A stretch of DNA of 64,000 nucleotides from Roseomonas sp. (GTDB lineage: Bacteria; Pseudomonadota; Alphaproteobacteria; Acetobacterales; Acetobacteraceae). Made by a program: the position numbers and the translations under genes. Within the stretch, counting starts at the first letter, position 1. Each line of letters starts with the position of its first letter. The stretch spans positions 284,545 to 348,544 of the forward strand of contig JAPSLO010000008.1 of assembly GCA_031180725.1 (NCBI GenBank). The letters are read 5' to 3'. The notes under the pieces are model-generated. The model worked only from the letters and a program-made list of their open reading frames with translations. It made no database searches and was not told where the DNA came from. Shown here one piece after another: positions 8,755 through 16,695 of the stretch.

Positions 8755-9467
8755 CTGAACAGCTCTTCACCGAGGACGCCTATCTGAAGGACTGCACCGC
8801 GCGTGTTGTGGCTGCGGATGATAAGGGCGTGATCCTCGACCGCACCGTGATGTACGCCCGCAGCGGCGGCCAGCCCGGCGATACCGGCACGCTGCGCTGG
8901 AATGGCGGTGAGGCCGTGATCGCGGAGGCGATCAAGGGCGAGGCCGGCGCCGTCATCCATACCCTCGCCCCGGGCAGCGCGGCGCCGCCGGTGGGTGGCG
9001 AAGTGCAGGCCAATATCGACTGGGCGCGCCGCCACCGCCACATGCGGATGCACACCACCATGCATCTGCTGTGCAGCATCCTGCCGGGCATCTACGCCAC
9101 CGGAAACCAGATCGGGGTGGAGAAGTCGCGGCTCGACTTCGACCTGCCGGAACCGCCGGCGAAGGAGTGGTTCACCGAACGCCTCAACGCCTTGATTGCG
9201 GAGGACCACCCGGTCGGCTTCACCTGGATCGCGGAAGAGGAACTGGACTCGAACCCGCAGCTGGTCCGCACGCTCTCCGTTCAGCCGCCGCGCGGCGCCG
9301 GGCGCATCCGCCTGGTCCGCATCGGGCCGCCGGACGCGCCGGTGGACCTGCAGCCTTGCGGCGGCACCCATGTGCGCCGCCTGTCGGAGATCGGGCGCGT
9401 CGAGGTGACAAAGCTCGAGAGCAAGGGCCGGCAGAACCGGCGCATTCATTTCATCCTGCCGGAGTGA
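8751..9467 (+). CDS. alaX: Alanyl-tRNA editing protein AlaX
   Basis: This 238-residue protein is a free-standing homologue of the AlaRS editing domain that hydrolyses Ser-tRNA(Ala) or Gly-tRNA(Ala). The first zinc motif is HTTMH (about residue 104) and the second is CGGTHV (about residue 204); both His/Cys sets are intact. The N-terminal segment VMYARSGGQPGDTG is the conserved AlaX/ThrRS second-additional-domain core. It starts inside the stop of the Nudix gene (ATGA) and the sulfurtransferase follows after five bases, so the genes probably form one operon. Confidence 0.92.
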   Translation: MTEQLFTEDAYLKDCTARVVAADDKGVILDRTVMYARSGGQPGDTGTLRWNGGEAVIAEAIKGEAGAVIHTLAPGSAAPPVGGEVQANIDWARRHRHMRMHTTMHLLCSILPGIYATGNQIGVEKSRLDFDLPEPPAKEWFTERLNALIAEDHPVGFTWIAEEELDSNPQLVRTLSVQPPRGAGRIRLVRIGPPDAPVDLQPCGGTHVRRLSEIGRVEVTKLESKGRQNRRIHFILPE

Positions 9468-9472
9468 GCCAG

Positions 9473-10318
9473 ATGCGCAACATCGTCTCGACCGAATGGC
9501 TGGCGGCGGAGCTGGGTAAGCCGGACCTGGTGGTGCTGGACTGCACCACCTACCTGCCGAACGAGCCCGGCGACGCGCATTCGGGCTTCGCCGCGGCGCA
9601 TATCCCGGGCGCGCGGCTGTTCGATATCGAGGCTTTCGGCGATCCCGAAACCGATCTGCCGCACATGGTCCCCACCGCGGCGCGCTTCGCGAAGCTGATC
9701 GGCGCTCTCGGCGTCTGCAACGACAGCCGCGTGGTCTTCTATGACCAGCACGGGCTGCGCGCCTCGCCGCGCGGTTGGTGGATGATGCGGCTCTTCGGTC
9801 ATGAGGCCGCGGCCGTCCTGGACGGCGGCCTGCCGAAATGGAAGGCCGAGGGCCGCCCGGTGGAAACCGGCGCGCCCTCCCCCGTCACGCCTGCCGTCTT
9901 CGTGCCGGATCTCGTGGCACATCGCTGGATGGGCATCGGCGATGTGAAGCGCATCGTCCGCCAGGGCGGCGGCGAGGCATTGATCCTCGACGCCCGAGGC
10001 AAGGCGCGCTTCGACGGCACCGCCCCCGAGCCGCGCGTCGGCCTGCCTTCCGGCCATATGCCCGGCGCGGCCAGCCTGCCTTATACCGAATTGCTGAATC
10101 CCGATCAGACGCTCAAGGACAAGGCGGCGCTGCGCGCCCTCTTCGCCGCGCGCGGCGCGGATGGCACGCGGCCCATCGTCACGTCCTGCGGCTCGGGCGT
10201 CACGGCCTGCGTCCTCGCGCTCGGCGCGGTGGAGGCCGGGCTGCCGGAGCCCGCCGTCTATGACGGTTCCTGGACCGAGTGGGCCTCCCGCCCCGAGACA
10301 CCGAAGGCGACTTCCTGA
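9473..10318 (+). CDS. sseA: 3-mercaptopyruvate sulfurtransferase (two rhodanese domains)
   Basis: The 281-residue enzyme has a catalytically silent N-terminal rhodanese domain and an active C-terminal one. The C-terminal loop is CGSGVTA, the signature of mercaptopyruvate sulfurtransferase as opposed to thiosulfate sulfurtransferase. It moves sulfur from 3-mercaptopyruvate to an acceptor such as cyanide or a thiol. I reject the longer upstream frame, which overlaps alaX; the ATG at 9473 gives the standard N terminus (MRNIVSTEWLAAEL). Its stop and the next start share one base (TGATG), coupling it to the cystathionine beta-lyase gene, a sensible sulfur amino-acid pairing. Confidence 0.92.
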   Translation: MRNIVSTEWLAAELGKPDLVVLDCTTYLPNEPGDAHSGFAAAHIPGARLFDIEAFGDPETDLPHMVPTAARFAKLIGALGVCNDSRVVFYDQHGLRASPRGWWMMRLFGHEAAAVLDGGLPKWKAEGRPVETGAPSPVTPAVFVPDLVAHRWMGIGDVKRIVRQGGGEALILDARGKARFDGTAPEPRVGLPSGHMPGAASLPYTELLNPDQTLKDKAALRALFAARGADGTRPIVTSCGSGVTACVLALGAVEAGLPEPAVYDGSWTEWASRPETPKATS

Positions 10319-11502
10319 TGGATGGTATGACGAAGCGGGGCTTCGGCACGCGCCTTACCCATCTCGGCCGGCCGCCGGTGCGCAGCCATGGCTTCGTCAA
10401 TCCGCCGGTGCACCGCGGCTCCACGGTGCTGCAGCCCAGCGTCGCGGCCCGACTAGAGACTGCGAAGCGCCGCTTGGAGCGGGTGATGACCTACGGCACC
10501 CAGGGCGGGCCGACGCATCACGCTCTGGAAGATTTGGTGGCGGAGATCGAGGGCGGCACGCATTGCACCATCACCGGCACCGGGCTCGCGGCCGTGGCGG
10601 TGCCGCTGCTGGCCTTCCTGAAGGCCGGCGATCGCTGCCTGATGCCGGACAGCGCCTATGGCCCAACGCGCAGCCTGGCTGAAGGGCTGATGACCGGCTG
10701 GGGCATCGAGACGACCTTCTACGATCCCACCATCACTGCGGCCGGGCTGGAAGCGATCTGGACGCCGAACACCCGCGTTCTCTACCTCGAAAGCCCCGGC
10801 AGCCACACTTTCGAGGTGCAAGACGTGCCGGCGCTGGCGGCCGTGGCGCGCGCTCGCAGCGCGGTCAGCATGATCGACAACACCTGGGGCATTCATCACT
10901 TCCAGCCCTTCGCGAAGGGCTGTGACGTCTCGATCCAGGCGCTGACCAAATATGTCGGCGGCCATTCGGATATCCTGTTGGGCAGCGTGACGGTGAACAG
11001 CGCCGAGCACCATGCGCTGGTGCGTGGCGCAGCCAGCGCCATGGGCCATTATGCCAGCCCCGACGATTGCTGGCTGGCGCTGCGCGGCGCACGCACCATG
11101 GCGGTGCGGCTGAAGCATCAGGAAGCGGCGGCATTGCGCGTGGCGCGCTGGCTGCAGACCCGGCCGGAAGTGGCGCGCGTGCTGCACCCGGCCCTGCCCG
11201 AGGATCCGGGCCATGCGGTCTGGAAGCGCGACTTCACCGGCGCCTGCAGCCTGTTCGGTGTGCTGTTCCGGCCGCAGTACACGGAAGCCCAGATCTTCGA
11301 CGTGGTGGACAATCTGAAGCTGTTCGGCATCGGCGCCAGCTGGGGCGGCTACGAAAGCCTGGCCCTGCCCACCAATGCCGCAGTGGTGCGCCGCGTCATG
11401 CCGCCCCTGCCCGGACAGGCGATGCGCCTGCATATCGGGCTGGAGGACGTGGATGACCTGATCGCGGATCTCGACCAGGCACTGGCGCGGCTGCATCGCT
11501 GA
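10318..11502 (+). CDS. metC: Cystathionine beta-lyase (Cys/Met-metabolism PLP enzyme)
   Basis: The 394-residue protein is a fold-type I PLP enzyme of the Cys/Met family. The Schiff-base Lys lies in ALTKYVGGHSD near residue 210, with the preceding SMIDNTWG block carrying the pyridine-binding Asp. The YGTQGGPTHHALE segment is characteristic of the MetC branch, which cleaves cystathionine to homocysteine, pyruvate and ammonia. Because family members overlap in activity, cysteine desulfhydrase or methionine gamma-lyase action is possible. It is the last gene of the Nudix-alaX-sseA-metC run. Confidence 0.88.
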   Translation: MDGMTKRGFGTRLTHLGRPPVRSHGFVNPPVHRGSTVLQPSVAARLETAKRRLERVMTYGTQGGPTHHALEDLVAEIEGGTHCTITGTGLAAVAVPLLAFLKAGDRCLMPDSAYGPTRSLAEGLMTGWGIETTFYDPTITAAGLEAIWTPNTRVLYLESPGSHTFEVQDVPALAAVARARSAVSMIDNTWGIHHFQPFAKGCDVSIQALTKYVGGHSDILLGSVTVNSAEHHALVRGAASAMGHYASPDDCWLALRGARTMAVRLKHQEAAALRVARWLQTRPEVARVLHPALPEDPGHAVWKRDFTGACSLFGVLFRPQYTEAQIFDVVDNLKLFGIGASWGGYESLALPTNAAVVRRVMPPLPGQAMRLHIGLEDVDDLIADLDQALARLHR

Positions 11503-11580
11503 ATTCTTGTGCCTCGGTCGCCGGCGTCCGCTCCGCTGGCTTGGCTTCGCCGCACTCGCGGCGGTCCCCGTTTGGGAACT

Positions 11581-11599
11581 CGGCCAGCAACGCTGGCCG
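11581..11599. terminator. Hairpin between convergent metC and zur
   Basis: CGGCCAGC-AAC-GCTGGCC-G forms an eight-pair stem with a three-base loop in the gap between two convergent genes. No T run follows on either side, so it may act as a weak or Rho-assisted bidirectional terminator. A smaller stem, CGCCGC-ACTC-GCGGCG, lies just upstream near 11550. Confidence 0.4.
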
Positions 11600-11625
11600 C
11601 GGGTCGCGTGACCTGAATGGACCTC

Positions 11626-12120
11626 TCACGCCGCCAGGGCGCAGGCGGCGCAGAGGCCCTCCACCTCCACCGTGGTCCGGTGCGGCACGAAGCCGGTGGC
11701 GCGCGCGGCATCCGCCACCGCATGCGCCACGCGGTCATCACAGACCTCCGTCGTGGCGCCGCAGCGGCCGCAGATCAGGAACTGGTGCGGATGGTCATGG
11801 CCGTGGCCGCAATGATGATGCGCATCCGGTCCGGCGCAGCCGACGAAAGCGTTCAGCCGTTCCACCTTGTGCACCAGCCCCTGCTCCTGCAGGAATTCCA
11901 GTGCCCGATAGACGGTGGGGGGCGCCGCCCCCGGTCGCGCGGCGCGCAGCTGGTCCAGCAGCGCATAGGCGCCCACCGGCGCCCGGGCCGAGAGGATGAG
12001 GCGCAGCACCTGCCGGCGCAGCTCCGTCATCTGCCCGCCGCGGGCCGCGCAGGCCTCCGCCGCCTTGTCCAGTGCCGCTTCCACGGCCGGGTCCCGCGAT
12101 TCCGCCACCGTATCCACCAT
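11626..12120 (-). CDS. zur: Fur-family regulator, zinc-type (Zur-like)
   Basis: The 164-residue protein has the Fur winged-helix domain at residues 20-90 (LRRQVLRLILSA..PVGAYALLDQL..PPTVYRALEFLQEQGLVHKV). A dimerisation domain follows with a structural zinc site of two CxxC pairs (CGRC and CAAC). A His-rich loop (HHHCGHGHDHPHQF) lies in the usual regulatory-metal region. Fur-type regulators of this pattern next to hisI and a COG0523 GTPase are normally zinc sensors. The upstream frame continues to 12429, but the ATG at 12120 gives the family N terminus. A Zur-box-like sequence lies 33 bases upstream, which would allow autoregulation. The zinc specificity is inferred. Confidence 0.85.
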   Translation of the reverse strand: MVDTVAESRDPAVEAALDKAAEACAARGGQMTELRRQVLRLILSARAPVGAYALLDQLRAARPGAAPPTVYRALEFLQEQGLVHKVERLNAFVGCAGPDAHHHCGHGHDHPHQFLICGRCGATTEVCDDRVAHAVADAARATGFVPHRTTVEVEGLCAACALAA

Positions 12121-12152
12121 GCCGCCGCCCTTCCGTCCGGCCTCATCCGGGC

Positions 12153-12167
12153 TGATATAGTGTAACG
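12153..12167. promoter_or_regulatory. Candidate Zur box between zur and hisI
   Basis: TGATATAGTGTAACG matches the proteobacterial Zur core TGTTATAnTATAACA at 11 of 14 fixed positions. It is an AT-rich island in an otherwise GC-rich gap and lies 33 bases from the zur start and 42 bases from the hisI start, so one operator could control both directions. Confidence 0.6.
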
Positions 12168-12208
12168 CCCGACCGGAAACACCGCCCAGAGACGCCGGAA
12201 ACGCCCTG

Positions 12209-12667
12209 ATGTGTGCCACCTTCGCCACTTCGCCCGCCACGCCCCCCGGCGCCCCCCTGCCGGACGCCGCGGATCCCGCGGCCCGCGCCGCCTTCCTGGA
12301 TGCCGTCCGCTGGGATAGCCACGGGCTAGTCCCCTGCATCGCCCAGCAGCACGACACCGGCGAGGTGCTGATGATGGCCTGGATGAACCGCGCTTCGCTG
12401 GCGGAGACGCTGGCCACCGGCCGCGTCACCTACTGGTCGCGCTCCCGCCAGGCGCTCTGGCGCAAGGGGGAAACCTCGGGGCAGGTGCAGGTCCTGGTGG
12501 ATCTGCGGCTGGACTGCGACGGGGACACGCTGCTGGCGCTGGTGGACCAGACCGGGGCGGCTTGCCACACCGGCCGGCGCAACTGCTTCTTCCGCGCCCT
12601 TCGCCAAGGGGAGCTGACGGCGATCGCGGCCCCGATCGCCGACCCGGAGGAGTTGTATCGGAAGTGA
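12209..12667 (+). CDS. hisI: Phosphoribosyl-AMP cyclohydrolase
   Basis: This zinc enzyme opens the adenine ring of phosphoribosyl-AMP in histidine synthesis. The 152-residue chain has the core VTYWSRSRQALWRKGETSG, LDCDGD and ACHTGRRNCF. Cysteines at 103, 119 and 126 have exactly the 16 and 7 spacing of the known zinc ligands, so this is not a zinc-independent form. The first 25 residues are a non-conserved Pro/Ala-rich leader. No other his gene is in the window. Its place between a Zur-like regulator and a COG0523 GTPase suggests it is a Zur-regulated copy or the sole hisI under zinc control. Confidence 0.93.
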   Translation: MCATFATSPATPPGAPLPDAADPAARAAFLDAVRWDSHGLVPCIAQQHDTGEVLMMAWMNRASLAETLATGRVTYWSRSRQALWRKGETSGQVQVLVDLRLDCDGDTLLALVDQTGAACHTGRRNCFFRALRQGELTAIAAPIADPEELYRK

Positions 12668-13725
12668 GCGGCCCGATTCCGCTCACCGTTCTCACCGGCT
12701 TTTTGGGCGCCGGCAAGACCACGCTGCTGAACGCCCTGCTGGCGCGGCCTGAACTGGCGGATACGGCCGTGCTGATCAACGAGTTCGGCGAGGTCGGGCT
12801 GGACCACCTGCTGGTCGAGGCGCTGGACGGCGAGGCGGTGCTGCTGAATGCCGGCTGTCTCTGCTGCACCGTGCGCGGCGATCTGGCGCGTGCGCTGGAA
12901 GGGCTGTGGGACCGCGTGCTGGCCGGCCGACACGTCGCCCGGGTGGTGGTGGAGACGACGGGGCTGGCTGATCCCGCACCCATCCTGACCACGCTGATGG
13001 GCGATCCGCGGCTTGCCGCGCGCTTCGCGCTGGATGGCGTGGTGACGCTGGTGGATGCTGCCGCAGGTCCCGCCACGCTGGACAGCCAGCCGGAAGCGGT
13101 GCGCCAGGCCGCGGTGGCGGACCGGCTGGTGCTGACCAAGGCAGATCTGGTGCCGCCCGCTGCCCTGATCGTGCTGGAAGCGCGCCTGCGTGCGCTGAAC
13201 CCGGTGGCGCCCATCCTGCACGCCAGCCATGGCGCGGTGGAGCCCGCCGCCATCCTCTCCGCCGGTCCCTGGGACCCTGCGGCGAAGGCGCCGGAAGTCG
13301 CGCGCTGGATCGGCGCCGAAGGACACCACGATCATCACCACCATCATCACCACGACCCGAACCGGCACGGCCCGGACATCCGCGCGCTCTGCCTGGAATG
13401 GGACCACCCGCTGCCTTGGGAGGGGGTGGCGGGCTGGCTGGAGATGCTTGCCATGACCTGTGGCGATTCGGTGCTGCGGGTGAAGGGCCTGTTGGATCTG
13501 GTGGGCGAGGACCGGCCGGTGGTGGTGCATGGGGTGCGGCAGGTGTTCCATCCGCCGCGCCGGCTGGTTGCCTGGCCGGAAGGGCTGCCCCGCCATTCCC
13601 GATTGATCTATATCCTGCGCGACCTTGATCCCGCGGTGGTGGAACAGGGCTTGGCCGCCTTCCTGAAGGCTGCAGAGGCGAAGTGCGCCACCGGGGCTCC
13701 GGGCCAAGTCGGCGAGGCTCGTTGA
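12664..13725 (+). CDS. COG0523 (CobW/ZNG1-like) metal-chaperone GTPase
   Basis: This is a 353-residue G3E GTPase. Walker A is GFLGAGKTT, the metal-binding CxCC motif is GCLCCT, and the guanine-specificity motif is LTKAD. A His-rich linker (HHDHHHHHHHD) precedes the C-terminal CobW_C domain (residues about 240-330). Members of this family transfer zinc to client enzymes, or help cobalamin synthesis. The hisI and zur neighbours favour zinc delivery, possibly to HisI itself. The GTG start overlaps the hisI stop (GTGA), so it is coupled to hisI. The CobW_C domain is complete. Confidence 0.9.
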   Translation: MSGPIPLTVLTGFLGAGKTTLLNALLARPELADTAVLINEFGEVGLDHLLVEALDGEAVLLNAGCLCCTVRGDLARALEGLWDRVLAGRHVARVVVETTGLADPAPILTTLMGDPRLAARFALDGVVTLVDAAAGPATLDSQPEAVRQAAVADRLVLTKADLVPPAALIVLEARLRALNPVAPILHASHGAVEPAAILSAGPWDPAAKAPEVARWIGAEGHHDHHHHHHHDPNRHGPDIRALCLEWDHPLPWEGVAGWLEMLAMTCGDSVLRVKGLLDLVGEDRPVVVHGVRQVFHPPRRLVAWPEGLPRHSRLIYILRDLDPAVVEQGLAAFLKAAEAKCATGAPGQVGEAR

Positions 13726-13778
13726 CACCCCGCATCGCCCGCGCGAGGCTCCGCGCGAGTTTAGGGAAGACCAAGACC

Positions 13779-14429
13779 ATGAAGCTCTCGATGCCGGAGG
13801 AGCTGCTGCTCCTCATGCTGGATGACGAGACCGGTCGCCTGCAGGAGCGTGCTGCGCCTTCGGGCGACTATGCCCTGGCCGGCGCCGTGCTGGCGGAGCT
13901 GGCGCTCGCTGGCCGGATCGACAGCGACCCGAATCGCCTTTGGGTCACCAACACCACCCCCACCGGTGATGCCCTGCTGGATGGCGTGCTGGCGCAGATC
14001 GCCGCTTCCAAGGAGCAGATGGACAGCAAGCACTGGATCGAGACGCTGGGCGCCGATGCCGACAGCTATCGCGAGACGCTGTTCCAGCGCCTGGTGGCTA
14101 AGGGCGTGCTGCGGCAGGAGGAGGGGCGCTTCCTCTGGGTCTTCCCCGAACGCCGCTACCCCGCCGTTTCCGGCAAGGAGGAGCGGGAGGTAAAGGCCCG
14201 CATCTTCGCCGTGCTGTTCAACGACGAGATCCCGGAGCCGCGTGACGCCCTGCTGATCGGCCTGTGCCGCGCGGCAGGGCTGTTCTCGCTGTTCCTGGCG
14301 CCGCATGAGCTGGACCGGGTACAGGCCCGCATCGACCAGGTCTCGGACCTGGAGGAACTGAACCGCTCGATGTCGGACGCGGTGCGCGAGATCTACGCCC
14401 AGATCGCGCGCTACGCGCCGATGGTGTAA
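13779..14429 (+). CDS. GPP34 (GOLPH3-like) domain protein
   Basis: The 216-residue protein begins MKLSMPEELLLLMLDDETGR and continues with a GOLPH3/GPP34-type all-helical pattern: LAGAVLAELALAGRI, then VLRQEEGRFLWVFPERRYP, then LIGLCRAAGLFSLFL. The eukaryotic protein binds PI4P on Golgi membranes; bacterial members are of unknown role and may touch anionic lipids. The start is the ATG at 13779, since the in-frame upstream part overlaps the GTPase tail. A STAS protein gene follows 50 bases downstream on the same strand, possibly co-transcribed. Confidence 0.8.
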   Translation: MKLSMPEELLLLMLDDETGRLQERAAPSGDYALAGAVLAELALAGRIDSDPNRLWVTNTTPTGDALLDGVLAQIAASKEQMDSKHWIETLGADADSYRETLFQRLVAKGVLRQEEGRFLWVFPERRYPAVSGKEEREVKARIFAVLFNDEIPEPRDALLIGLCRAAGLFSLFLAPHELDRVQARIDQVSDLEELNRSMSDAVREIYAQIARYAPMV

Positions 14430-14479
14430 AGCCCGCTGAAAGCTTCACGGCCCTCGGGCCAGGACTGGGACGACGCAAG

Positions 14480-14812
14480 ATGGATATCACGGAAAGCACG
14501 GCGGGCAGCGTGAAGGTGGCCGCCCTGAAGGGCCGCCTCGACACGGCCACCGCTCCCGCGGCCGAGGCGAAGCTGCTCGCCCTGCTGGAAGGCGGCGCCA
14601 AGCTGGTGGCCGACATGACAGAGGTGCACTACGTCTCCTCGGCCGGCCTGCGCGTGCTGCTGAAGGCGGCGAAGCAGGCCAAGTCCGCCGGCGGCGCCTT
14701 CGCCCTGGCCGGCCCCCAGGCCCCGGTGCGCGAGGTGCTGGAGATCAGCGGCTTCGACAAGATCCTGGCGATCCATCCGACGCGCGATGCGGCGGTGGCC
14801 GGCATCGGCTGA
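14480..14812 (+). CDS. STAS-domain protein (anti-sigma factor antagonist type)
   Basis: This 110-residue single STAS domain has the SpoIIAA/RsbV pattern. The phosphorylatable serine lies in MTEVHYVSSAGLRVLL near residue 57, and LAGPQAPVREVLEISGF is the second conserved block. In partner-switching systems the unphosphorylated form binds an RsbW-type kinase and frees its target. No RsbW-like ATPase is in the window; a SpoIIE-type phosphatase occurs 34 kb away (48642-49820). It follows the GPP34 gene. Confidence 0.88.
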   Translation: MDITESTAGSVKVAALKGRLDTATAPAAEAKLLALLEGGAKLVADMTEVHYVSSAGLRVLLKAAKQAKSAGGAFALAGPQAPVREVLEISGFDKILAIHPTRDAAVAGIG

Positions 14813-14833
14813 CCGCGTTCCGCCCCTTTGGCC

Positions 14834-14863
14834 CGCCCCCTTCCGCTTGGCGGCAAGGGGGCG
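14834..14863. terminator. Strong hairpin after the STAS gene
   Basis: CGCCCCCTT (14834-14842) pairs perfectly with AAGGGGGCG (14855-14863), and CCGC-TTG-GCGG extends the stem inside with one bulged base. It lies between the STAS gene and the convergent SemiSWEET pseudogene. A T run is absent, so it is probably a transcription-end or RNA-stabilising hairpin serving both sides. Confidence 0.55.
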
Positions 14864-14870
14864 CGGCGCC

Positions 14871-15125
14871 TCAGGCCTCGCGCAGCCTCATCCACGGAAT
14901 GGGCAGTGCCAGCGGCGGGGTGATGCCATTGGCCACTACCAGCCCCGGCGAGGCGATCGCCAGCCCCTAGGCCAGCCACAGCGCCAGTCCTGCGCAGAAC
15001 ATCAGCAGCGTCGGCCAGCTGAAATCGCGGGCGGAGTGCATCCGCCGGGTTTTGATGACCTGCGGTTCGAAGCCGAAGGTCGTCAGGAAGCCGGCCAGCG
15101 CGCCGATCACCTCGAGCAGGTTCAC
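14871..15125 (-). pseudogene. SemiSWEET-type sugar transporter with in-frame amber codon
   Basis: Read from a GTG at 15125, the minus strand encodes an 84-codon SemiSWEET. Its first helix ends in FGFEPQVIKT with the PQ motif at residues 21-22; SARDFSWPTLLMFCAGLALWLA forms helix two, and GLAIASPGLVVANGITPPLAL forms helix three. Codon 53 is TAG (14967-14969) where the family has Tyr in WL-x-YG. The frame then continues normally to a TGA at 14871-14873. The protein would lose its third helix and could not form the active dimer. It is a recent nonsense mutation, amber readthrough or a base error; nothing else in the gene is damaged. Confidence 0.75.
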
Positions 15126-15208
15126 GGACGAGTTCCAGGAGTCGCCCTGACGCCTGCCCCGGCTGCGCCGCCATACCGCCGTGCCTCAATCCGGTCTATG
15201 CAGCCGGC

Positions 15209-15805
15209 ATGAGCGCCCTGAGCTTCGAGACCCTGGCCGGTCCGGCCCTGCACCCGCTGCTCCCGGATCTCGCCCGGCTGCGCATCACCGTCTTCCGCGA
15301 CTGGCCCTATCTCTACGAGGGCGACGAGGCCTATGAGCGCCAGTACCTGCGGGCCTATTCCGAAGCGCCGGGCGCGGCGGTGGTAGTCTGCCGAGACGGC
15401 GATGCTGTAGTCGGCGCCGCCACCTGCGAGCCGATGACCCAGGGCCATGCCCCGGTGCGCCAGGCTTTCGAAGCCGCCGGGCTCGATCCCGCGCAGTTCT
15501 GCTATTTCGGCGAATCCGTGCTGCTGGCGCGCTATCGCGGCCAGGGCGCCGGCGTGCGCTTCTTCGCTGAACGGGAAGCCCATGCGCGGAAGCTGGGGCT
15601 GCGCTTCGCGGCCTTCTGCGCCGTCCAGCGCGCCCCGGACGATCCACGCAGGCCCTCTGACTACAAGCCACTTGACGATTTCTGGCGGAAGCGCGGCTAC
15701 ACGCCGCGGCCGGACCTGGTGGTGAGCTTCGACTGGAAGGAGGTCGGTGCGACGGAGGAAACGCCGCACGCCCTCCCCTTCTGGATCAAGGATCTGGGCG
15801 CCTGA
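15209..15805 (+). CDS. GNAT-family N-acetyltransferase
   Basis: The 198-residue protein has a GNAT core with the CoA-binding loop ARYRGQGAGVRFFAERE near residue 110, and a C-terminal block DFWRKRGYTPRPDLVVSFDWKE. This subgroup is regularly found next to a nitrilase-superfamily hydrolase, as here: its stop and the next start share one base (TGATG). The pair probably acts on one small molecule or peptide, but the substrate is not known. It is the first gene of the GNAT-hydrolase-lpxB operon. Confidence 0.85.
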   Translation: MSALSFETLAGPALHPLLPDLARLRITVFRDWPYLYEGDEAYERQYLRAYSEAPGAAVVVCRDGDAVVGAATCEPMTQGHAPVRQAFEAAGLDPAQFCYFGESVLLARYRGQGAGVRFFAEREAHARKLGLRFAAFCAVQRAPDDPRRPSDYKPLDDFWRKRGYTPRPDLVVSFDWKEVGATEETPHALPFWIKDLGA

Positions 15806-16695
15806 TGCCGCCGGCCCGTCCGCTGCGGCTTGGCCTGTTGCAGTACCCGGTGGGCCGGCCGGGCTCTATCCCGGAATTCGGGCGGCGGCTCGATGCCTTC
15901 CTGGCGGAGGCGCGCGGGAAGGCGGATCTGCTGGTGCTGCCCGAATATGCCTGCGTCGAGCTTGGCGCCGGCCTGGTCGGCCGCGACGCCACCGACGAGC
16001 GGACCGAGCTCGCCGCCATGGTGGCGCACGCGCCCGGGATCCTGGCCGAGATGCGCGCCGCCGCCATGCGTGCCGGCATCTGGCTGCTGGCCGGCACCCT
16101 GCCGATGCAGGAGGCCGACCGTGTGGTGGCCCGCGCACCGCTAATCGCTCCGGATGGCCGCCTAGCCTTTCAGGAAAAGCGCACCATGACGCGCTTCGAG
16201 GACGAGCGCTGGGGCATCCATGCCGGCGCCACGCCGCGCGTCTTCGACACGCCCTGGGGACGGCTCGGCATCTCCATCTGCTACGATGTGGAATTTCCGA
16301 AGCATGTCCGGGCGCAGGTGGAAGCCGGCGCCTGGCTGATCCTGGCGCCGAGCTGCACCGATAGCCTGCACGGCTTCACCCGCGTCCGGGTCTCCGCCGC
16401 CGCTCGCGCCATTGAGAACCAGTGCTATGTCGCCTGCACCCCGACCGTAGGGGACGCGCCATGGTCCGCGGCGCTGGACGTCAATCGCGGCCATGCGGCG
16501 GTCTTCGGCCCGGCCGATCGCGGCTTCCCCGCCGATGGCGTGATCGCCGCCGGCGCGCTGGACCAGGCCCAATGGGTTTTCGCCGAACTCGACCCCGCGA
16601 AGATCGAGGAGGTGCGGGCGCATGGCGCGGTGCGCAACCACCGCGACTGGCCGCGCGAACCCTTCCCTCCCACCCTGCCCGCCGTCTTCGCATGA
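15805..16695 (+). CDS. Carbon-nitrogen hydrolase (nitrilase superfamily)
   Basis: The 296-residue enzyme carries the Glu-Lys-Cys triad: Glu in LLVLPEYAC near residue 50, Lys in FQEKRTMTRFE near 125, and Cys in ISICYDVEFPKHVR near 158. The family hydrolyses amides or nitriles through a thioester. Length and motif spacing are normal. It overlaps the GNAT gene by one base and lpxB by four, so all three are translationally coupled. The link with lipid A synthesis is positional only. Confidence 0.9.
   Translation: MPPARPLRLGLLQYPVGRPGSIPEFGRRLDAFLAEARGKADLLVLPEYACVELGAGLVGRDATDERTELAAMVAHAPGILAEMRAAAMRAGIWLLAGTLPMQEADRVVARAPLIAPDGRLAFQEKRTMTRFEDERWGIHAGATPRVFDTPWGRLGISICYDVEFPKHVRAQVEAGAWLILAPSCTDSLHGFTRVRVSAAARAIENQCYVACTPTVGDAPWSAALDVNRGHAAVFGPADRGFPADGVIAAGALDQAQWVFAELDPAKIEEVRAHGAVRNHRDWPREPFPPTLPAVFA

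Noticed and set aside
13321..13380. CAC/CAT-rich run as a simple-sequence repeat
   Set aside because: It encodes the His-rich metal loop of the COG0523 GTPase, a normal feature of the family, and codons vary.
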